From Microbacterium proteolyticum (GTDB taxonomy: Bacteria; Actinomycetota; Actinomycetes; Actinomycetales; Microbacteriaceae): a stretch of 64,000 bases of DNA. How positions within the stretch are numbered: the first letter of the stretch is position 1; each line of letters starts with the position of its first letter. Shown in pieces: positions 8,033-17,496 of the stretch. A program made the position numbers and the translations under genes. The stretch covers positions 1,054,001 to 1,118,000 of the forward strand of contig NZ_JAUSZZ010000001.1 of NCBI RefSeq assembly GCF_030818075.1, given 5' to 3'. Under the pieces are notes generated by a model. It was given only the letters and a program-made list of their open reading frames with translations, searched no databases and was not told the DNA's origin.

Positions 8033-8103
8033 AGGGGCTGACGGGAATCGAACCCGCGCTATCTGCTTGGGAAGCAGATGTTCTGCCATTGAACTACAGC
8101 CCC
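8033..8103 (-). tRNA. tRNA-Gly (anticodon CCC)
   Basis: On the minus strand a 7-bp acceptor stem (GGGGCTG/CAGCCCC) closes a cloverleaf. It has a D arm (GTTC...GAAC), an anticodon stem TCTGC/GCAGA with loop TTCCCAA, and a T arm around GGTTCGATTCC. The anticodon is CCC, reading GGG. CCA is not encoded. A terminator hairpin follows. Confidence 0.95.
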
Positions 8104-8333
8104 GGATGCCGTGCGGCAACCCGGCCAGCATAACAGTGTCCGGCCGGCATCCCTCGGCATCCGAGGGTCAGGCTCCGAAACCGCACTCGTTCGCCGAAAC
8201 CCCCCGTGTGGGTCGCCGGTTTCCTGCAGTCACACGGTTTCGTGGCACGCAGCCGAGGCCGCCGGCAGGCGAGGCGGTGGGGACGGGTGGGGTCACCCGC
8301 CGAAACGAGCCCGCACGGCGACGGACGCCGCCC

Positions 8334-8339
8334 TAGGCT
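8334..8339 (+). promoter_or_regulatory. -10 box of a leaderless promoter (dcd)
   Basis: TAGGCT ends 6 nt before the GTG at 8346, and there is no ribosome-binding site. Confidence 0.5.
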
Positions 8340-8345
8340 GAGGGC

Positions 8346-8951
8346 GTGCTGCTCTCAGACCGCGACATCCGGGCCGAACTCGACGCGAAGCGCCTCGGCC
8401 TCGACCCCTTCGACCCGGCGATGGTCCAGCCCTCGAGCGTCGATGTCCGGCTCGACCGCTACTTCCGGCTGTTCGACAACCACAAGTACCCCTTCATCGA
8501 TCCCGCCGTCGATCAGCCCGAGCTCACCCGACTCATCGAGGTGGAGCCCGACGAGCCGTTCATTCTTCACCCGGGCGAGTTCGCGCTCGGCTCGACGTTC
8601 GAGCGCGTGACCCTGCCCGACGACGTGGCCGCGCGCCTCGAGGGCAAGTCGTCGCTCGGCCGTCTGGGGCTGCTGACCCACTCCACGGCCGGCTTCATCG
8701 ACCCCGGCTTCTCGGGGCACGTGACGCTCGAGCTGTCGAACGTCGCGACCCTGCCCATCAAGCTCTGGCCCGGGATGAAGATCGGCCAGGTCTGCTACTT
8801 CCGCCTCACCTCGCCGGCCGAGAACCCGTACGGCTCCGGCCCCTACGGCAACCGCTACCAGGGCCAGCGCGGCCCGACGGCCTCGCGTTCCGCTCTGAAC
8901 TTCCACCGCACCGACGTCGGCTCCACCGACGCGGGTTCGCTCGGCGGCTGA
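8346..8951 (+). CDS. dcd: dCTP deaminase
   Basis: The 201-residue enzyme belongs to the trimeric Dcd/dUTPase family. It has GKSSLGR (100-106) for phosphate binding and [15 protein letters not shown] (115-129) with the catalytic Glu. Residues near the C-terminus ([11 protein letters not shown]) form the nucleotide-closing tail. It converts dCTP to dUTP and feeds dTMP synthesis. Mycobacterial homologues also hydrolyse dUTP to dUMP, and this may apply here. Length is typical. The GTG start is supported by the TAGGCT box 6 nt upstream. Confidence 0.95.
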   Translation: MLLSDRDIRAELDAKRLGLDPFDPAMVQPSSVDVRLDRYFRLFDNHKYPFIDPAVDQPELTRLIEVEPDEPFILHPGEFALGSTFERVTLPDDVAARLEGKSSLGRLGLLTHSTAGFIDPGFSGHVTLELSNVATLPIKLWPGMKIGQVCYFRLTSPAENPYGSGPYGNRYQGQRGPTASRSALNFHRTDVGSTDAGSLGG

Positions 8952-9509
8952 CGGCCGGCCGCGCGCGGCGTCGGACTTCGCCGAGATCACTCGCGTTTCC
9001 CGAGCTCACGCGTGTTTCCACCGAAACGGGTGTGATCTCGGGAGGGGCCGGTCATTTCGCGGCGGGGTCGCCGACCGCGACCCCGCGCCGGGCCGCGCCG
9101 CGCCGCGCCGCCGCACCGCACCGACGTCGGCTCCACCGATGCGGGGTCGCTCGGCGGCTGACCCGCGCCGCGCGCCCGCCGGCCGCGGCGGGTGCGCGTG
9201 CGTCGCGCCGGCGTCGAGATCACGTGATCGTGTCGCGAGGGCCCGACGCAGCGCGTGATCTCGCGCCGATCGTGTGATCTCGCGGTCCTGCGCAGGCCGC
9301 GGGCGCGCGGGGTCGGGCGGTGGCGCTCGTCGAAATCACACGATCGTGCCGAAAACCCGCGCCCCACCGTGTGATCTCGCGCCGATCGTGTGGTCGCGGC
9401 GCCCGCAGAGGCGCAGTCCCACAGCGCCACGCCCACCCCGCCGAGGCACCGCCCCGCCGAGGCACCGCCCCGCCGAGGCACCGCCCCGCCGAGGCACCGC
9501 CCCGCCGCG
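8952..9509. repeat. Gene-free region with GATCACACGATC-type palindromes and a 16-bp tandem repeat
   Basis: No credible gene lies here. Three copies of a dispersed palindromic element occur (about 8984-9049, 9212-9290 and 9330-9392). They are built from GAGATCAC and GTGATCTC half-sites, and the core GATCGTGTGATCTCG is at 9268-9282. At 9441-9504 the 16-mer CCGAGGCACCGCCCCG is repeated four times exactly, ending at the stop codon of the TrxR-like gene. Confidence 0.7.
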
Positions 9510-10760
9510 TCAGTGCGCGGTACGCACCCCGAGCAGGTCCTGCACCAGCACCGCGGCGACCCGCGCCCCTTGCCCCGCGGCGACGATGAGCTGCTGAGGC
9601 CCGGGGGCGGCGGCATCCCCCGCCGCGTACAGCCCCGGCACCGTCGTGCGTCCCGAGCGGTCGGTGATCAGGTGTCCGTCGGTGTCGCAGTCGGGGGCGA
9701 GCGGGTCGAGGAAGTCGTGGGCCGCGTGCCACGTGGGCCGCACGAAGCCGCCCGCCACGGCCAGCGCGGAACCGTCGGCGAAGCGCACGGCCGCGATCTG
9801 ACCGCGCTCGCCCTCGAGCTCGGCGATCACGCGCCGCTCCACGGAGACACCGGATGCCGCGAGCTCGGCCTCATCGGCCAGCTCGATGACCTCGGCACCG
9901 TTGGTGCACACCGTGAGCTGCGACGTCCACCGCGTCAGCAGCCGTGCGCGGTCGGCCAGGTCGGGGGTCTCGCCGATCAGGGCGACGGGCTTGTCCTGCA
10001 GCTCCCACCCGTCGCACGCTGCGCAGCTGAAGATCGACATGCCGTAGAACGACCGCAGGTTTGGCACGTCGGGCAGGGTCTCGCGCAGGCCCGTGGCCAC
10101 CACGACCGAGCGGGTGGCGAAAGCGGGGGATGCCGCGGCGGCCCGGCCCGTGAGCGACGCGACGAAGCCGTCGGCATCCCTCTCGATACGCGCCACCGCG
10201 GAGCGGTCGAGGATGCGCACGCCGTCGTAGGCGAGCAGTTCCTCGCGCGCGAGCTTGCGCAGCTCGATGGGGGAGATCCCGTCGCGGGTGAGGAAGCCGT
10301 GCGAGCGCAGGGTCGCGGCGTTGCGGGGGCGTCCGGTGTCGACGACCACCACCGAGGCGCGGGCGCGCGCGAGGTTCAGCGCGGCCGACAGCCCCGCTGG
10401 ACCCCCGCCGACGACAAGCACGTCGGCGGACGGCCTCTCGGCCGACACCCCGGCGGCAGCGCCAGCGTGAGCTGAGCCCGCGTGGGCGGATGCCGCGTGA
10501 GCTGAGCCCGCGTGGGCGGATACCCCGTGGGCTGAGCCCGCGTGAGCAGACGCCGGGTGAGCAGAGGCCCCGTGAGCGGGGCCGGCCGCGTTCCGGTCGT
10601 GTGCGGGGCTTCGGCCGGCTGCCGTCTCAGCCGCGTGGGCGGCGCCGGCCGCGTTCCGGTCGTGTGCGGGGCCCCGGCCGGGCGCCGCCTCAGCCGCGTG
10701 AGCAGCGCCGCTCGAGCTCCCGTCGTCCACCGGCCCGCGGCCGGGGGCTGCCTCAGTCAT
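9510..10760 (-). CDS. TrxR-like NAD(P)/FAD-dependent oxidoreductase with repetitive N-terminal extension
   Basis: Residues ~110-416 form a thioredoxin-reductase-like flavoprotein: FAD motif [14 protein letters not shown], redox pair Cys-Ala-Ala-Cys in SCAACDGWE, and C-terminal [12 protein letters not shown]. The usual NADPH motif GGGDSA is replaced by [12 protein letters not shown], so reductant and partner may differ from true TrxR. The first ~108 residues are low-complexity Ala/Gly/Ser/His repeats (SAHAGSAHA) encoded by tandem DNA repeats. The ATG overlaps the fdxA stop (ATGACTGA). A GTG just before [12 protein letters not shown] is an alternative start. It is the last gene of the sulfur operon, so it may serve redox supply there. 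Confidence 0.8.
   Translation of the reverse strand: MTEAAPGRGPVDDGSSSGAAHAAEAAPGRGPAHDRNAAGAAHAAETAAGRSPAHDRNAAGPAHGASAHPASAHAGSAHGVSAHAGSAHAASAHAGSAHAGAAAGVSAERPSADVLVVGGGPAGLSAALNLARARASVVVVDTGRPRNAATLRSHGFLTRDGISPIELRKLAREELLAYDGVRILDRSAVARIERDADGFVASLTGRAAAASPAFATRSVVVATGLRETLPDVPNLRSFYGMSIFSCAACDGWELQDKPVALIGETPDLADRARLLTRWTSQLTVCTNGAEVIELADEAELAASGVSVERRVIAELEGERGQIAAVRFADGSALAVAGGFVRPTWHAAHDFLDPLAPDCDTDGHLITDRSGRTTVPGLYAAGDAAAPGPQQLIVAAGQGARVAAVLVQDLLGVRTAH
10466..10720. repeat. Tandem repeats inside the TrxR-like gene 5' end
   Basis: Units such as GTGAGCTGAGCCCGCGTG and a longer unit containing GCCGGCCGCGTTCCGGTC (twice) recur in frame. They encode the [13 protein letters not shown] and [13 protein letters not shown] repeats. 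The pattern indicates slippage-driven expansion. Confidence 0.65.
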
Positions 10761-11076
10761 GCGCCTGCGGCGGCAGCTCCGCGACGACCGGGTGATCCTT
10801 CGCGATCACGCCGATCTTCGCCGCGCCGCCCGGTGAGCCGATGTCGTCGAAGAACTCGACGTTCGCCTTGTAGTAGTCGGACCACTCCTCGGGCAGGTCG
10901 TCTTCGTAGTAGATCGCCTCGACGGGGCAGACCGGCTCGCACGCACCGCAGTCGACGCACTCGTCGGGGTGGATGTAGAGCGAGCGTTCGCCCTCGTAGA
11001 TGCAGTCGACGGGGCACTCGTCGATGCAGGCCCGGTCTTTCACATCGACGCAGGGCAGCGCGATGACATACGTCAC
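10753..11076 (-). CDS. fdxA: 7Fe ferredoxin
   Basis: The 107-residue protein has eight cysteines: C9, C17, C21, C25, C40, C43, C46 and C50. C-x7-C-x3-C-P and CxxCxxCxxxCP bind one 3Fe-4S and one 4Fe-4S cluster, as in actinobacterial FdxA. It is likely the electron carrier between the adjacent ferredoxin-NADP reductase and the sulfite reductase of the same operon. The GTG start overlaps the reductase stop codon as GTGA. Confidence 0.95.
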   Translation of the reverse strand: MTYVIALPCVDVKDRACIDECPVDCIYEGERSLYIHPDECVDCGACEPVCPVEAIYYEDDLPEEWSDYYKANVEFFDDIGSPGGAAKIGVIAKDHPVVAELPPQAHD

Positions 11077-12449
11077 GAGACGAGCGCTCCCGACCGCGAC
11101 ACCGCCACCTGCTCCTCGCGCGGCACGACCTTGACGCGCTCACGCGTGTGCTCGTGCGCGGCGCCGAGGGCGCGCTCGTGCGCGTCGAGCAGACGCCACC
11201 CCTCCCACGTCGTGAACTCCACGCCGCGCTCGGCGAGAGAGTCGAGCACGTCGCCGTCGACCGTGGGGGCCGTCAGCGCGCCCGCCTCGATGTCGGACAC
11301 CAGGTGGCCGATGGTCTCCATGGCATCCGACTTGGTGTGTCCGATGAGACCGACGGGGCCGCGCTTGATCCAGCCCGTGGCGTACAGACCCGGCACGACG
11401 GCGTCGGCCTCGACGACGCGACCCTCGACGTTCGGCACCACGCCGCGCACGGCGTCGAACGGCGCACCGAGCACGGGGCTCGAGAAGTAGCCGACCGCGC
11501 GGTACACCTGCTGCACGGCGATCTCGCGGATCTCGCCCGTGCCGCGCACCGTGCCGTCGCCGACCGGCTCGGTGCGCTCGAAGCGCAGGCCCTCGACGCG
11601 CTCCTCGCCGAGCACGGCGAGGGGGGAGTGGTAGAAGTGCAGGTGCAGGCGGCGGCTCGCGCCGGTCTGCTCGCGCGTGCGCCAGCTGTTCAGCACCCGC
11701 AGCATGACCTTCAGCTGGTTGTTGGAGGCCTGGGCGGGGTCGGCATCGGCGAAGTCCTCGTCGTGCACGATGATGTCGACGTTCGGCACCTCGCCGAGCT
11801 CGCGCAGCTCGATGGGCGTGAACTTGATGTCGGCGGGACCGCGGCGCCCGAACACGTGCACGTCGGTGACGGCCGAGGCCTCGAGTCCGTGCAGCACGTT
11901 GTCGGCGATCTCGGTCGAACGCAGGTCGACAGCGTGCTTGGCGAGCACGCGCGCGACGTCGAGGGCGACGTTGCCGTTGCCGATGACGGCGACCTCGCGC
12001 TCCTCCAGCGGCCACTCGCGCGAGACGTCGGGGTGGCCGTCGTACCAGGCGACGAAGTCGGCCGCGCCGTACGAGCCGGGCAGGTCGATGCCGGGGATGT
12101 CGAGCGGCGCGTCGCGCAGCGCGCCGGTCGCGAGGATGACGGCGTCGTACCGCGCGTGCAGCTCGTCGACGGAGATGTCGCGGCCCACCTCGACATTGCC
12201 GATGAAGCGGGTGGAGCCCGCGTCGAGCATCTCGTGCAGCGAGTCGACGATGCCCTTGATGCGCGGGTGGTCGGGGGCGACGCCGTAGCGGATGAGTCCG
12301 TACGGCGCGGGCAGCGAATCGAACAGGTCGATAGCGACCGTGCCGCCGGCGTCGGTCACCGCGCGCGTGAGGATGTTGCCGGCGTAGATGCCGGCGGGGC
12401 CGGCGCCGACGATCGCGACACGGAGCGAGGTGAGAGAAGACGAGGTCAC
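11073..12449 (-). CDS. fprA: Ferredoxin-NADP+ reductase (FprA/adrenodoxin-reductase type)
   Basis: The 458-residue flavoprotein has an FAD motif [13 protein letters not shown] (residues 11-23) and an NADP motif [13 protein letters not shown]. The C-terminal [20 protein letters not shown] is typical of the glutathione-reductase-like FprA family. It passes electrons from NADPH to ferredoxin. Between siroheme methylase and fdxA in the sulfur operon, it most likely powers sulfite reductase. The GTG at 12449 overlaps the cobA stop (GTGA), which fixes the start. Confidence 0.92.
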   Translation of the reverse strand: MTSSSLTSLRVAIVGAGPAGIYAGNILTRAVTDAGGTVAIDLFDSLPAPYGLIRYGVAPDHPRIKGIVDSLHEMLDAGSTRFIGNVEVGRDISVDELHARYDAVILATGALRDAPLDIPGIDLPGSYGAADFVAWYDGHPDVSREWPLEEREVAVIGNGNVALDVARVLAKHAVDLRSTEIADNVLHGLEASAVTDVHVFGRRGPADIKFTPIELRELGEVPNVDIIVHDEDFADADPAQASNNQLKVMLRVLNSWRTREQTGASRRLHLHFYHSPLAVLGEERVEGLRFERTEPVGDGTVRGTGEIREIAVQQVYRAVGYFSSPVLGAPFDAVRGVVPNVEGRVVEADAVVPGLYATGWIKRGPVGLIGHTKSDAMETIGHLVSDIEAGALTAPTVDGDVLDSLAERGVEFTTWEGWRLLDAHERALGAAHEHTRERVKVVPREEQVAVSRSGALVS

Positions 12450-13363
12450 AGCGAAGGGGCCTTTCGGGGAACGGCGAGGGGGTCGAAGGTGAGATCGAAG
12501 GATGCCAGGGCGGCGGGCGCGTGGGGACTCAGGCGCACCACGTCGCCGACGACCACGACGGCGGGGGAACGCACACCGCGCTCGGCCGCCTGCGCGGCGA
12601 TGGTCGCCAGAGTGCCGACGGTCACGCGCTGGCGGGGGCCGAAGCCGTCTTCCACGATCGCGACGGGGCAGCCGGCGCCGCGCTCGCCGCGGGCGAGGGT
12701 CATGGCGGAGTGCGCGAGGGTGCCGACACCCATGAGCAGCACGACGGTGTGGTCGCGCCCGCCGCTGAGGGAGGTGATCTGATCGTGCGCGGTGGCGACG
12801 GTGAAGCTCGTCGCAACGCCCCGGTGCGTCAGCGGGATGCCGGCGAGCGCGGGCACCGAGACGGCGCTGGTGACGCCGGGGACGACGCGCACGTCGAGAC
12901 CGGCCTCCTGGCACGCGAACAGCTCCTCGCCGCCGCGGCCGAAGACGTAGGGGTCGCCGCCCTTGAGGCGCACCACGGTGCGGCCGGCGAGGGCCTCGCG
13001 CACGAGGAGCGCGTTGATGGCGTCCTGCGGCACGGCGTGGTGGCCGGGCAGCTTGCCGACGTCGATCACCTCACCGCGCAGGTGCACGCCCTCGGCGGCG
13101 AGGCCGTCGAGCACCGACCGGGCACCGAGACGGTCCGCCACGATGACGTCCGCGGCCTCGAGGGCCCGAAGGCCGCGCACGGTCAGCAGGCCCGCGTCGC
13201 CGGGGCCGGCGCCGACGAGCCAGACGGTTCCGGATGCTGCGACACCGGCCGTCTTCGGAGCGCCGAGCAGCGTGGCATCCGGGACCGTCGTTTCGAAGCC
13301 GTCGCCCGTGCGCGCGTCGACAGTGTCGGCCGTGGCGTCCGCCTCGTCCGCGAAGCCGCTCAC
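12446..13363 (-). CDS. cobA: Uroporphyrinogen-III C-methyltransferase (SUMT)
   Basis: The 305-residue protein carries the SAM-dependent tetrapyrrole methylase fold: VGAGPGDAGLLTVRG, LKGGDPYVFGRGGEE, PGVTSAVSVPALAGIPLTHRG, and LMGVG. It makes precorrin-2, the precursor of siroheme, the cofactor of the sulfite reductase in this operon. The dehydrogenase/ferrochelatase parts of CysG are absent and must be encoded elsewhere. The first ~45 residues are an acidic unstructured extension. The GTG overlaps the upstream permease stop (GTGA). Confidence 0.93.
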   Translation of the reverse strand: MSGFADEADATADTVDARTGDGFETTVPDATLLGAPKTAGVAASGTVWLVGAGPGDAGLLTVRGLRALEAADVIVADRLGARSVLDGLAAEGVHLRGEVIDVGKLPGHHAVPQDAINALLVREALAGRTVVRLKGGDPYVFGRGGEELFACQEAGLDVRVVPGVTSAVSVPALAGIPLTHRGVATSFTVATAHDQITSLSGGRDHTVVLLMGVGTLAHSAMTLARGERGAGCPVAIVEDGFGPRQRVTVGTLATIAAQAAERGVRSPAVVVVGDVVRLSPHAPAALASFDLTFDPLAVPRKAPSL

Positions 13364-14250
13364 TTCGCCCCTCCCGACAGCAGCAGACCGCGCCCGCGCA
13401 GCATGCGTCGCTCGATGGGTCCGAAGAAGGCGAGCTCGATCAGGATGCCGATGCCCAGGATCACGACGATCGTGGCGAGCACGCCGGCGAGGTCGGCGAG
13501 GTCGCGCGTCTGCTGCAGCATGGTGCCGAGGCCGAAACCGATGGTGCCGCCCGACGTGATGATTTCGGCCGCCATGAGCGAACGCCACGAGAACGCCCAC
13601 CCCTGCTTGAGACCCGCGAAGTAGCCGGGGAGGGCGGCGGGCAAAATCACCGAGGTCGCGAGCTGCCACTTGGACGCACCGAGCACCGTGCCCACGCGTC
13701 GCAGCTGCGGCGGCACCTGATCGACGCCGGAGATGAGGCCGTTGACGATCGAGGGGATGGCGCCCATCAGGATGACGAAGTACGCCGTGGCATCCGTCAG
13801 CCCGAACCAGATGATCGCGGCGGGCACCCACGCCACCGACGGCAGCACCTGCAGGCCCGAGATGATCGGGCCGACCGCGCGGCGGATCGGGCGCACCTCG
13901 GCCAGCAGCAGGCCGATCGGGGTGCCGATGATGATGGCGATGACGAAGCCCAGGATGCCGCGCTCCAGGCTCGTCAGCACCGCCTCTTGCAAGCGGCCGG
14001 TGTCCCACGCGTAGGACAGCGCGCCGAGCACGTCGGCGGGGCTGGGCGCCTTGTCGGGGCGCGGGTCGGCGATGACGATGTAGAGCTGCCACGCCGCGAT
14101 CAGCAGGACGACGAAGATCACCGGCGGCAGGACGCTCGACCAGAACGTGCGCCAGCGCCCGGCGCCGGTGTCGGTCGTGGTCTGCAGGTTGTCGAGGCCG
14201 GCCTCGAGGCTGCGGAAGTCGTCGGTCGAGGCCGTGGTGTCAGCGCGCAT
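13360..14250 (-). CDS. ssuC: ABC transporter permease (SsuC/TauC-like)
   Basis: The 296-residue integral membrane protein has about six helices. The cytoplasmic coupling motif is around VGTVLGASKWQLATSVILPAA. The pattern matches BPD-type permeases of the nitrate/sulfonate/taurine family. It forms the channel for the adjacent ATPase and binding protein. The start overlaps the ATPase end by 11 nt. Whether the substrate is sulfonate, taurine or sulfate cannot be told from sequence alone. Confidence 0.88.
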   Translation of the reverse strand: MRADTTASTDDFRSLEAGLDNLQTTTDTGAGRWRTFWSSVLPPVIFVVLLIAAWQLYIVIADPRPDKAPSPADVLGALSYAWDTGRLQEAVLTSLERGILGFVIAIIIGTPIGLLLAEVRPIRRAVGPIISGLQVLPSVAWVPAAIIWFGLTDATAYFVILMGAIPSIVNGLISGVDQVPPQLRRVGTVLGASKWQLATSVILPAALPGYFAGLKQGWAFSWRSLMAAEIITSGGTIGFGLGTMLQQTRDLADLAGVLATIVVILGIGILIELAFFGPIERRMLRGRGLLLSGGAK

Positions 14251-15043
14251 TGCGGCGGATCTCCTTGCGCAGTTCGTCGGTGATCTCCACCGACAGGGCG
14301 GCGACCTCGGGCGACTCGATGCGGCGGCCTTCGGTGCGCTCGATGCGCCACTCGTTGACCACACGACCGGGCCGGCTGCCGAGCAGCACGACGCGCTGGC
14401 CGAGACGGGCGGCCTCGCGCACGTTGTGAGTGACGAACACGATGGTGCGACCGGTCGCGCGCCACACGCGCTCGAGCTCCTCGTGGAGCAGATCGCGGGT
14501 GATGGCATCCAGGGCCGCGAAGGGCTCGTCCATCAGCAGCACGGGCCGGTCCTGCGCGAGCGCGCGAGCCAGTGCCACGCGCTGACGCATGCCGCCGGAG
14601 AGCTCGTGCGGGCGCTTGTCGGCGGCATCCGCGAGATTGACGGTGTCGAGCAGGGCGAGTGCCTCGTCGCGGCGGCGGGTGCGCGGCACGCCGCGGAGGC
14701 GGAGGGCCAGCTCGACGTTCTTGCGGGCGCTCAGCCACGGCATGAGCGCGGACTCCTGGAACATGACCGCCGACCCCTCGGAGGGGGTGTCGATGCGTCC
14801 CGCGGTGGGGCGGTCGAGGCCGGCGATGAGGTTCAGCAGCGTCGACTTGCCGCAGCCCGAGGCGCCCAGCAGGCATACGAACTCACCGGGAGCGAAGTCG
14901 AGGGAGATGTCGTCGAGGACGACCGGACCCGCACCGAAGCGCTTCGAGACGCCTTCGATGCGCACCGCGGGTGCGGTGGCGGCGCCCGTCGCCGCGGCAG
15001 TGCCGGGGGCGGGGACGGGGGCGTCGGTGCGGGCCGTGGTCAT
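14240..15043 (-). CDS. ssuB: ABC transporter ATP-binding protein (SsuB/TauB-like)
   Basis: The 267-residue ATPase has Walker A GASGCGKST (60-68), Q-loop MFQESALMPW, signature LSGGMRQR and Walker B VLLMDEPFAALD. It energises uptake with the adjacent permease and lipoprotein. Its ATG follows the binding-protein stop by a single nucleotide, and its end overlaps the permease start. An Ala/Pro-rich N-terminal tail of ~25 residues precedes the domain. Confidence 0.9.
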   Translation of the reverse strand: MTTARTDAPVPAPGTAAATGAATAPAVRIEGVSKRFGAGPVVLDDISLDFAPGEFVCLLGASGCGKSTLLNLIAGLDRPTAGRIDTPSEGSAVMFQESALMPWLSARKNVELALRLRGVPRTRRRDEALALLDTVNLADAADKRPHELSGGMRQRVALARALAQDRPVLLMDEPFAALDAITRDLLHEELERVWRATGRTIVFVTHNVREAARLGQRVVLLGSRPGRVVNEWRIERTEGRRIESPEVAALSVEITDELRKEIRRNAR

Positions 15044-15044
15044 G

Positions 15045-16106
15045 TCACTCCTCGCCGAGGCCGGCGGCCGAGATCGCCGTCTCGCCCGCCTCCTTCAGCT
15101 GTGCGTTGAGCAGCCGCAGGTCGAACAGGCCCTCGATCGAGCCCTCCTTCTGCGTGCCGGCGGTGACGCCGTGGTCGACGAGCGTCTGGAAGGTGTCGGC
15201 GTGCGGGTCCACCGAGTACGTCACGTGCTCGAGGGCCCGGGCGATGACGGCGTCAGCGAGCGGCTTGCCGGTGTCGGCGGCGATCTGCGCGTTGATGACG
15301 GATGCCGCGGAGCCGGCGTTGTCGGCGATCCACTTGACCGATGCCTCGTGACCGGCGAGCAGCTTCGATACCGTCTCGGGGTGCTGGTCGAGGAAGTCCT
15401 TGCGCACCAGCAGCACGGTGGTGGGGAATTCTCCGTCGGGCCACTCATCGGCCTCGTCGACCAGCACCTTCGCGCCGGCGTCGATGACCAGGCGCGACAC
15501 CCACGGCTCGGGCAGCCAGGCGCCGTCGAGCTGGCCGTCCTTGAAGAGCTGGAACGTCTGCGCGTTCTCGGTGGGCGTGATCGTGACGTCGCCGCCGCCC
15601 GAGGTGTCGGTCTGGAAGCCCTGCGCCTTGAGCCAGCCGCGCAGCGCCACGTCTTGCGTGTTGCCGAGCTGCGGGGTGGCGAGGGTCTTGCCCTTCAGGT
15701 CGGCCGGGCTGTCGATCCCGTCGCGCACGACGAGGGCCGCTCCGCCCGTGGCCGCACCGGCGACGATGCGCGCCGACTCGCCGCGCGACTGGATGAACGT
15801 GTTGATCGACGGGTTCGGGCCGATGTAGGTCGCGTCGATGGCGCCGGCCGACAGGGCCTCGATGGCGGCGGGGCCGGCGTTGAACACCTCCGTCGACAGC
15901 TTCGTGTCGCCCAGCGCGTCCTGCAGCAGGCCCTCCTGCAGCCCGACGAGCGCCGGCGCGTGGGTGACGTTGGCGAAGTAGCCCAGGCGCAGTTCCTCGG
16001 CGGGACCCTGGTCGGTGGCTTCCGCCGTCGAAGAGGCGCAGCCCGCCATCATCGCTGCCACCACTCCCAGGGTCGTGATCGTTGCTGCAATGCGTCGTAT
16101 GTTCAC
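15045..16106 (-). CDS. ssuA: ABC substrate-binding lipoprotein (SsuA/TauA-like)
   Basis: The 353-residue protein has a lipoprotein signal with MAGC (Cys23). Its mature domain is of the NMT1/SsuA type: LRLGYFANVTHAPALVGLQEG, FNAGPAAIEALSAGAIDATYIGPNP. It captures a sulfur oxyanion or sulfonate outside the membrane for the adjacent permease and ATPase. The GTG at 16106 has AAGGAGG 5-6 nt upstream. Placement between cysN and siroheme/electron-transfer genes argues for a sulfur source. Confidence 0.9.
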   Translation of the reverse strand: MNIRRIAATITTLGVVAAMMAGCASSTAEATDQGPAEELRLGYFANVTHAPALVGLQEGLLQDALGDTKLSTEVFNAGPAAIEALSAGAIDATYIGPNPSINTFIQSRGESARIVAGAATGGAALVVRDGIDSPADLKGKTLATPQLGNTQDVALRGWLKAQGFQTDTSGGGDVTITPTENAQTFQLFKDGQLDGAWLPEPWVSRLVIDAGAKVLVDEADEWPDGEFPTTVLLVRKDFLDQHPETVSKLLAGHEASVKWIADNAGSAASVINAQIAADTGKPLADAVIARALEHVTYSVDPHADTFQTLVDHGVTAGTQKEGSIEGLFDLRLLNAQLKEAGETAISAAGLGEE

Positions 16107-16164
16107 TGTCGCCTCCTTCACAGGGCTGGGGTGCGCCGATGGGCGCGGGTTTCTCGGGCGCCGG

Positions 16165-17496
16165 TCAGCGCACGATGCCGGCGGCGAGGGTCGCGCCGTC
16201 GGACGGATGGATGACGAGGAACGAACCCTCGTGGCGGCTGTCGCGGTAGGGCTCCAGCGGCAGATCGGCGGCCAGGCGCAGGCGCGCACGGCCGATGTCG
16301 TTGGTTTCGAGCCGGTCGGCGTCGACGTGCGTGAGCGCGTCGAGGTCGTAGCGCGAGTCGATGGATGCCACGATCGCCTGCACCGTGGCCGTGCCGTGCT
16401 TCACGAGCACGCGGGCGCCGGGCGTCAGGGGCCGCGCGTCGAGCTGGAAGAGTTCGACATCGGCCTCGCGGCGCGGGGCGGGCAGGGTGCCCGAGGTGGC
16501 GATGACGGCGCCGCGGGCGGCATCCACGTCGTCGGCGAGCTCGAGCGAGACGGACTGCGGGGCGACGGCGCTCTCGGCGGGAACGCCGGCGACCCGGATC
16601 CCGCGCACCACGGTGCGAACCCCCGAGCCCGACACCTCGACTTCGTCGCCCACCCGCACGGAACCGGCCGAGATCCGCCCGGCAACGGCGCGGTAGTCCC
16701 GCAGGGTCGCGGCGGCCTCGGGGTCGGCCGCGAGCTCGGGCGACAGTCCACCCTGCGGGCGGATCACCGACTGCACCGGGAGGCGCAGCGGCTCGCCGTC
16801 ACGGGCGGCCTCGTCGGCCGAGGGCAGCGTCTCGAGCAGCTCGAGCAGCGCCGGTCCGTCGTACCAGGGCGTGCGAGCCGAGCGGTCGACGATGTTGTCA
16901 CCCTCGAGGGCGGACACGGGGATGACGTGCAGGTCGTCGATCTCGAGCTCGGTCGCGACGGCGCGGGCCTGGGCGGCGACGCCCTCGAACACGTCGGCCG
17001 AGAAGTCGACGAGGTCGATCTTGTTGACCGCGACGATGACGTGCGGCACGCGCAGCAGGGCGACCACGGCGAGGTGGCGGCGCGTCTGCTCGACGACTCC
17101 GGCGCGCGCGTCGACGAGCACGACGACGGCGTCGGCCGTGGTGGAGCCGGTGACCATGTTTCGCGTGTACTGCACGTGGCCGGGGCAGTCGGCGAGGATG
17201 AACGACCGCGTGCCCGTGGCGAAGTAGCGGTAGGCCACGTCGATGGTGATGCCCTGCTCGCGCTCGGCGCGCAGGCCGTCGGTGAGCAGCGCGAAGTCGA
17301 ACGCGCCGTGCGCGAAGCCGCGGTCGGCCGAGGTGCGGGCGACCTGCTCGAGCTGGTCGGCGAGGATGGCCTTGGCGTCGTGCAGCAGGCGGCCGACGAG
17401 CGTGGACTTGCCGTCGTCGACGGAGCCGGCGGTGGCGAAGCGGAAGAGCGTCGGCTCGGTCGTTTCGACCGGGGCCTCGAGGGTGTCGAGCGACAT
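16165..17496 (-). CDS. cysN: Sulfate adenylyltransferase subunit 1 (GTPase)
   Basis: The 443-residue GTPase subunit of ATP sulfurylase has G1 GSVDDGKST (24-32), G3 DCPGH and G4 NKID, followed by EF-Tu-like beta barrels. GTP hydrolysis drives APS formation by CysD. No CysC (APS kinase) domain is fused at the end, fitting an APS-type reductase downstream route. The ATG at 17496 would overlap a normal cysD stop as TGATG. In the given sequence the frame is instead continuous with cysD (754 codons) because of one extra G at 17505-17507. Confidence 0.92.
   Translation of the reverse strand: MSLDTLEAPVETTEPTLFRFATAGSVDDGKSTLVGRLLHDAKAILADQLEQVARTSADRGFAHGAFDFALLTDGLRAEREQGITIDVAYRYFATGTRSFILADCPGHVQYTRNMVTGSTTADAVVVLVDARAGVVEQTRRHLAVVALLRVPHVIVAVNKIDLVDFSADVFEGVAAQARAVATELEIDDLHVIPVSALEGDNIVDRSARTPWYDGPALLELLETLPSADEAARDGEPLRLPVQSVIRPQGGLSPELAADPEAAATLRDYRAVAGRISAGSVRVGDEVEVSGSGVRTVVRGIRVAGVPAESAVAPQSVSLELADDVDAARGAVIATSGTLPAPRREADVELFQLDARPLTPGARVLVKHGTATVQAIVASIDSRYDLDALTHVDADRLETNDIGRARLRLAADLPLEPYRDSRHEGSFLVIHPSDGATLAAGIVR

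Noticed and set aside
8346..8951. dUTPase instead of dCTP deaminase
   Set aside because: Length, the N-terminal [12 protein letters not shown] and the [15 protein letters not shown] motif are those of Dcd. Bifunctionality is possible but not a separate gene.
9441..9504. CRISPR-like array from regular 16-bp repeats
   Set aside because: The units are directly adjacent with no spacers, and no cas genes are present.
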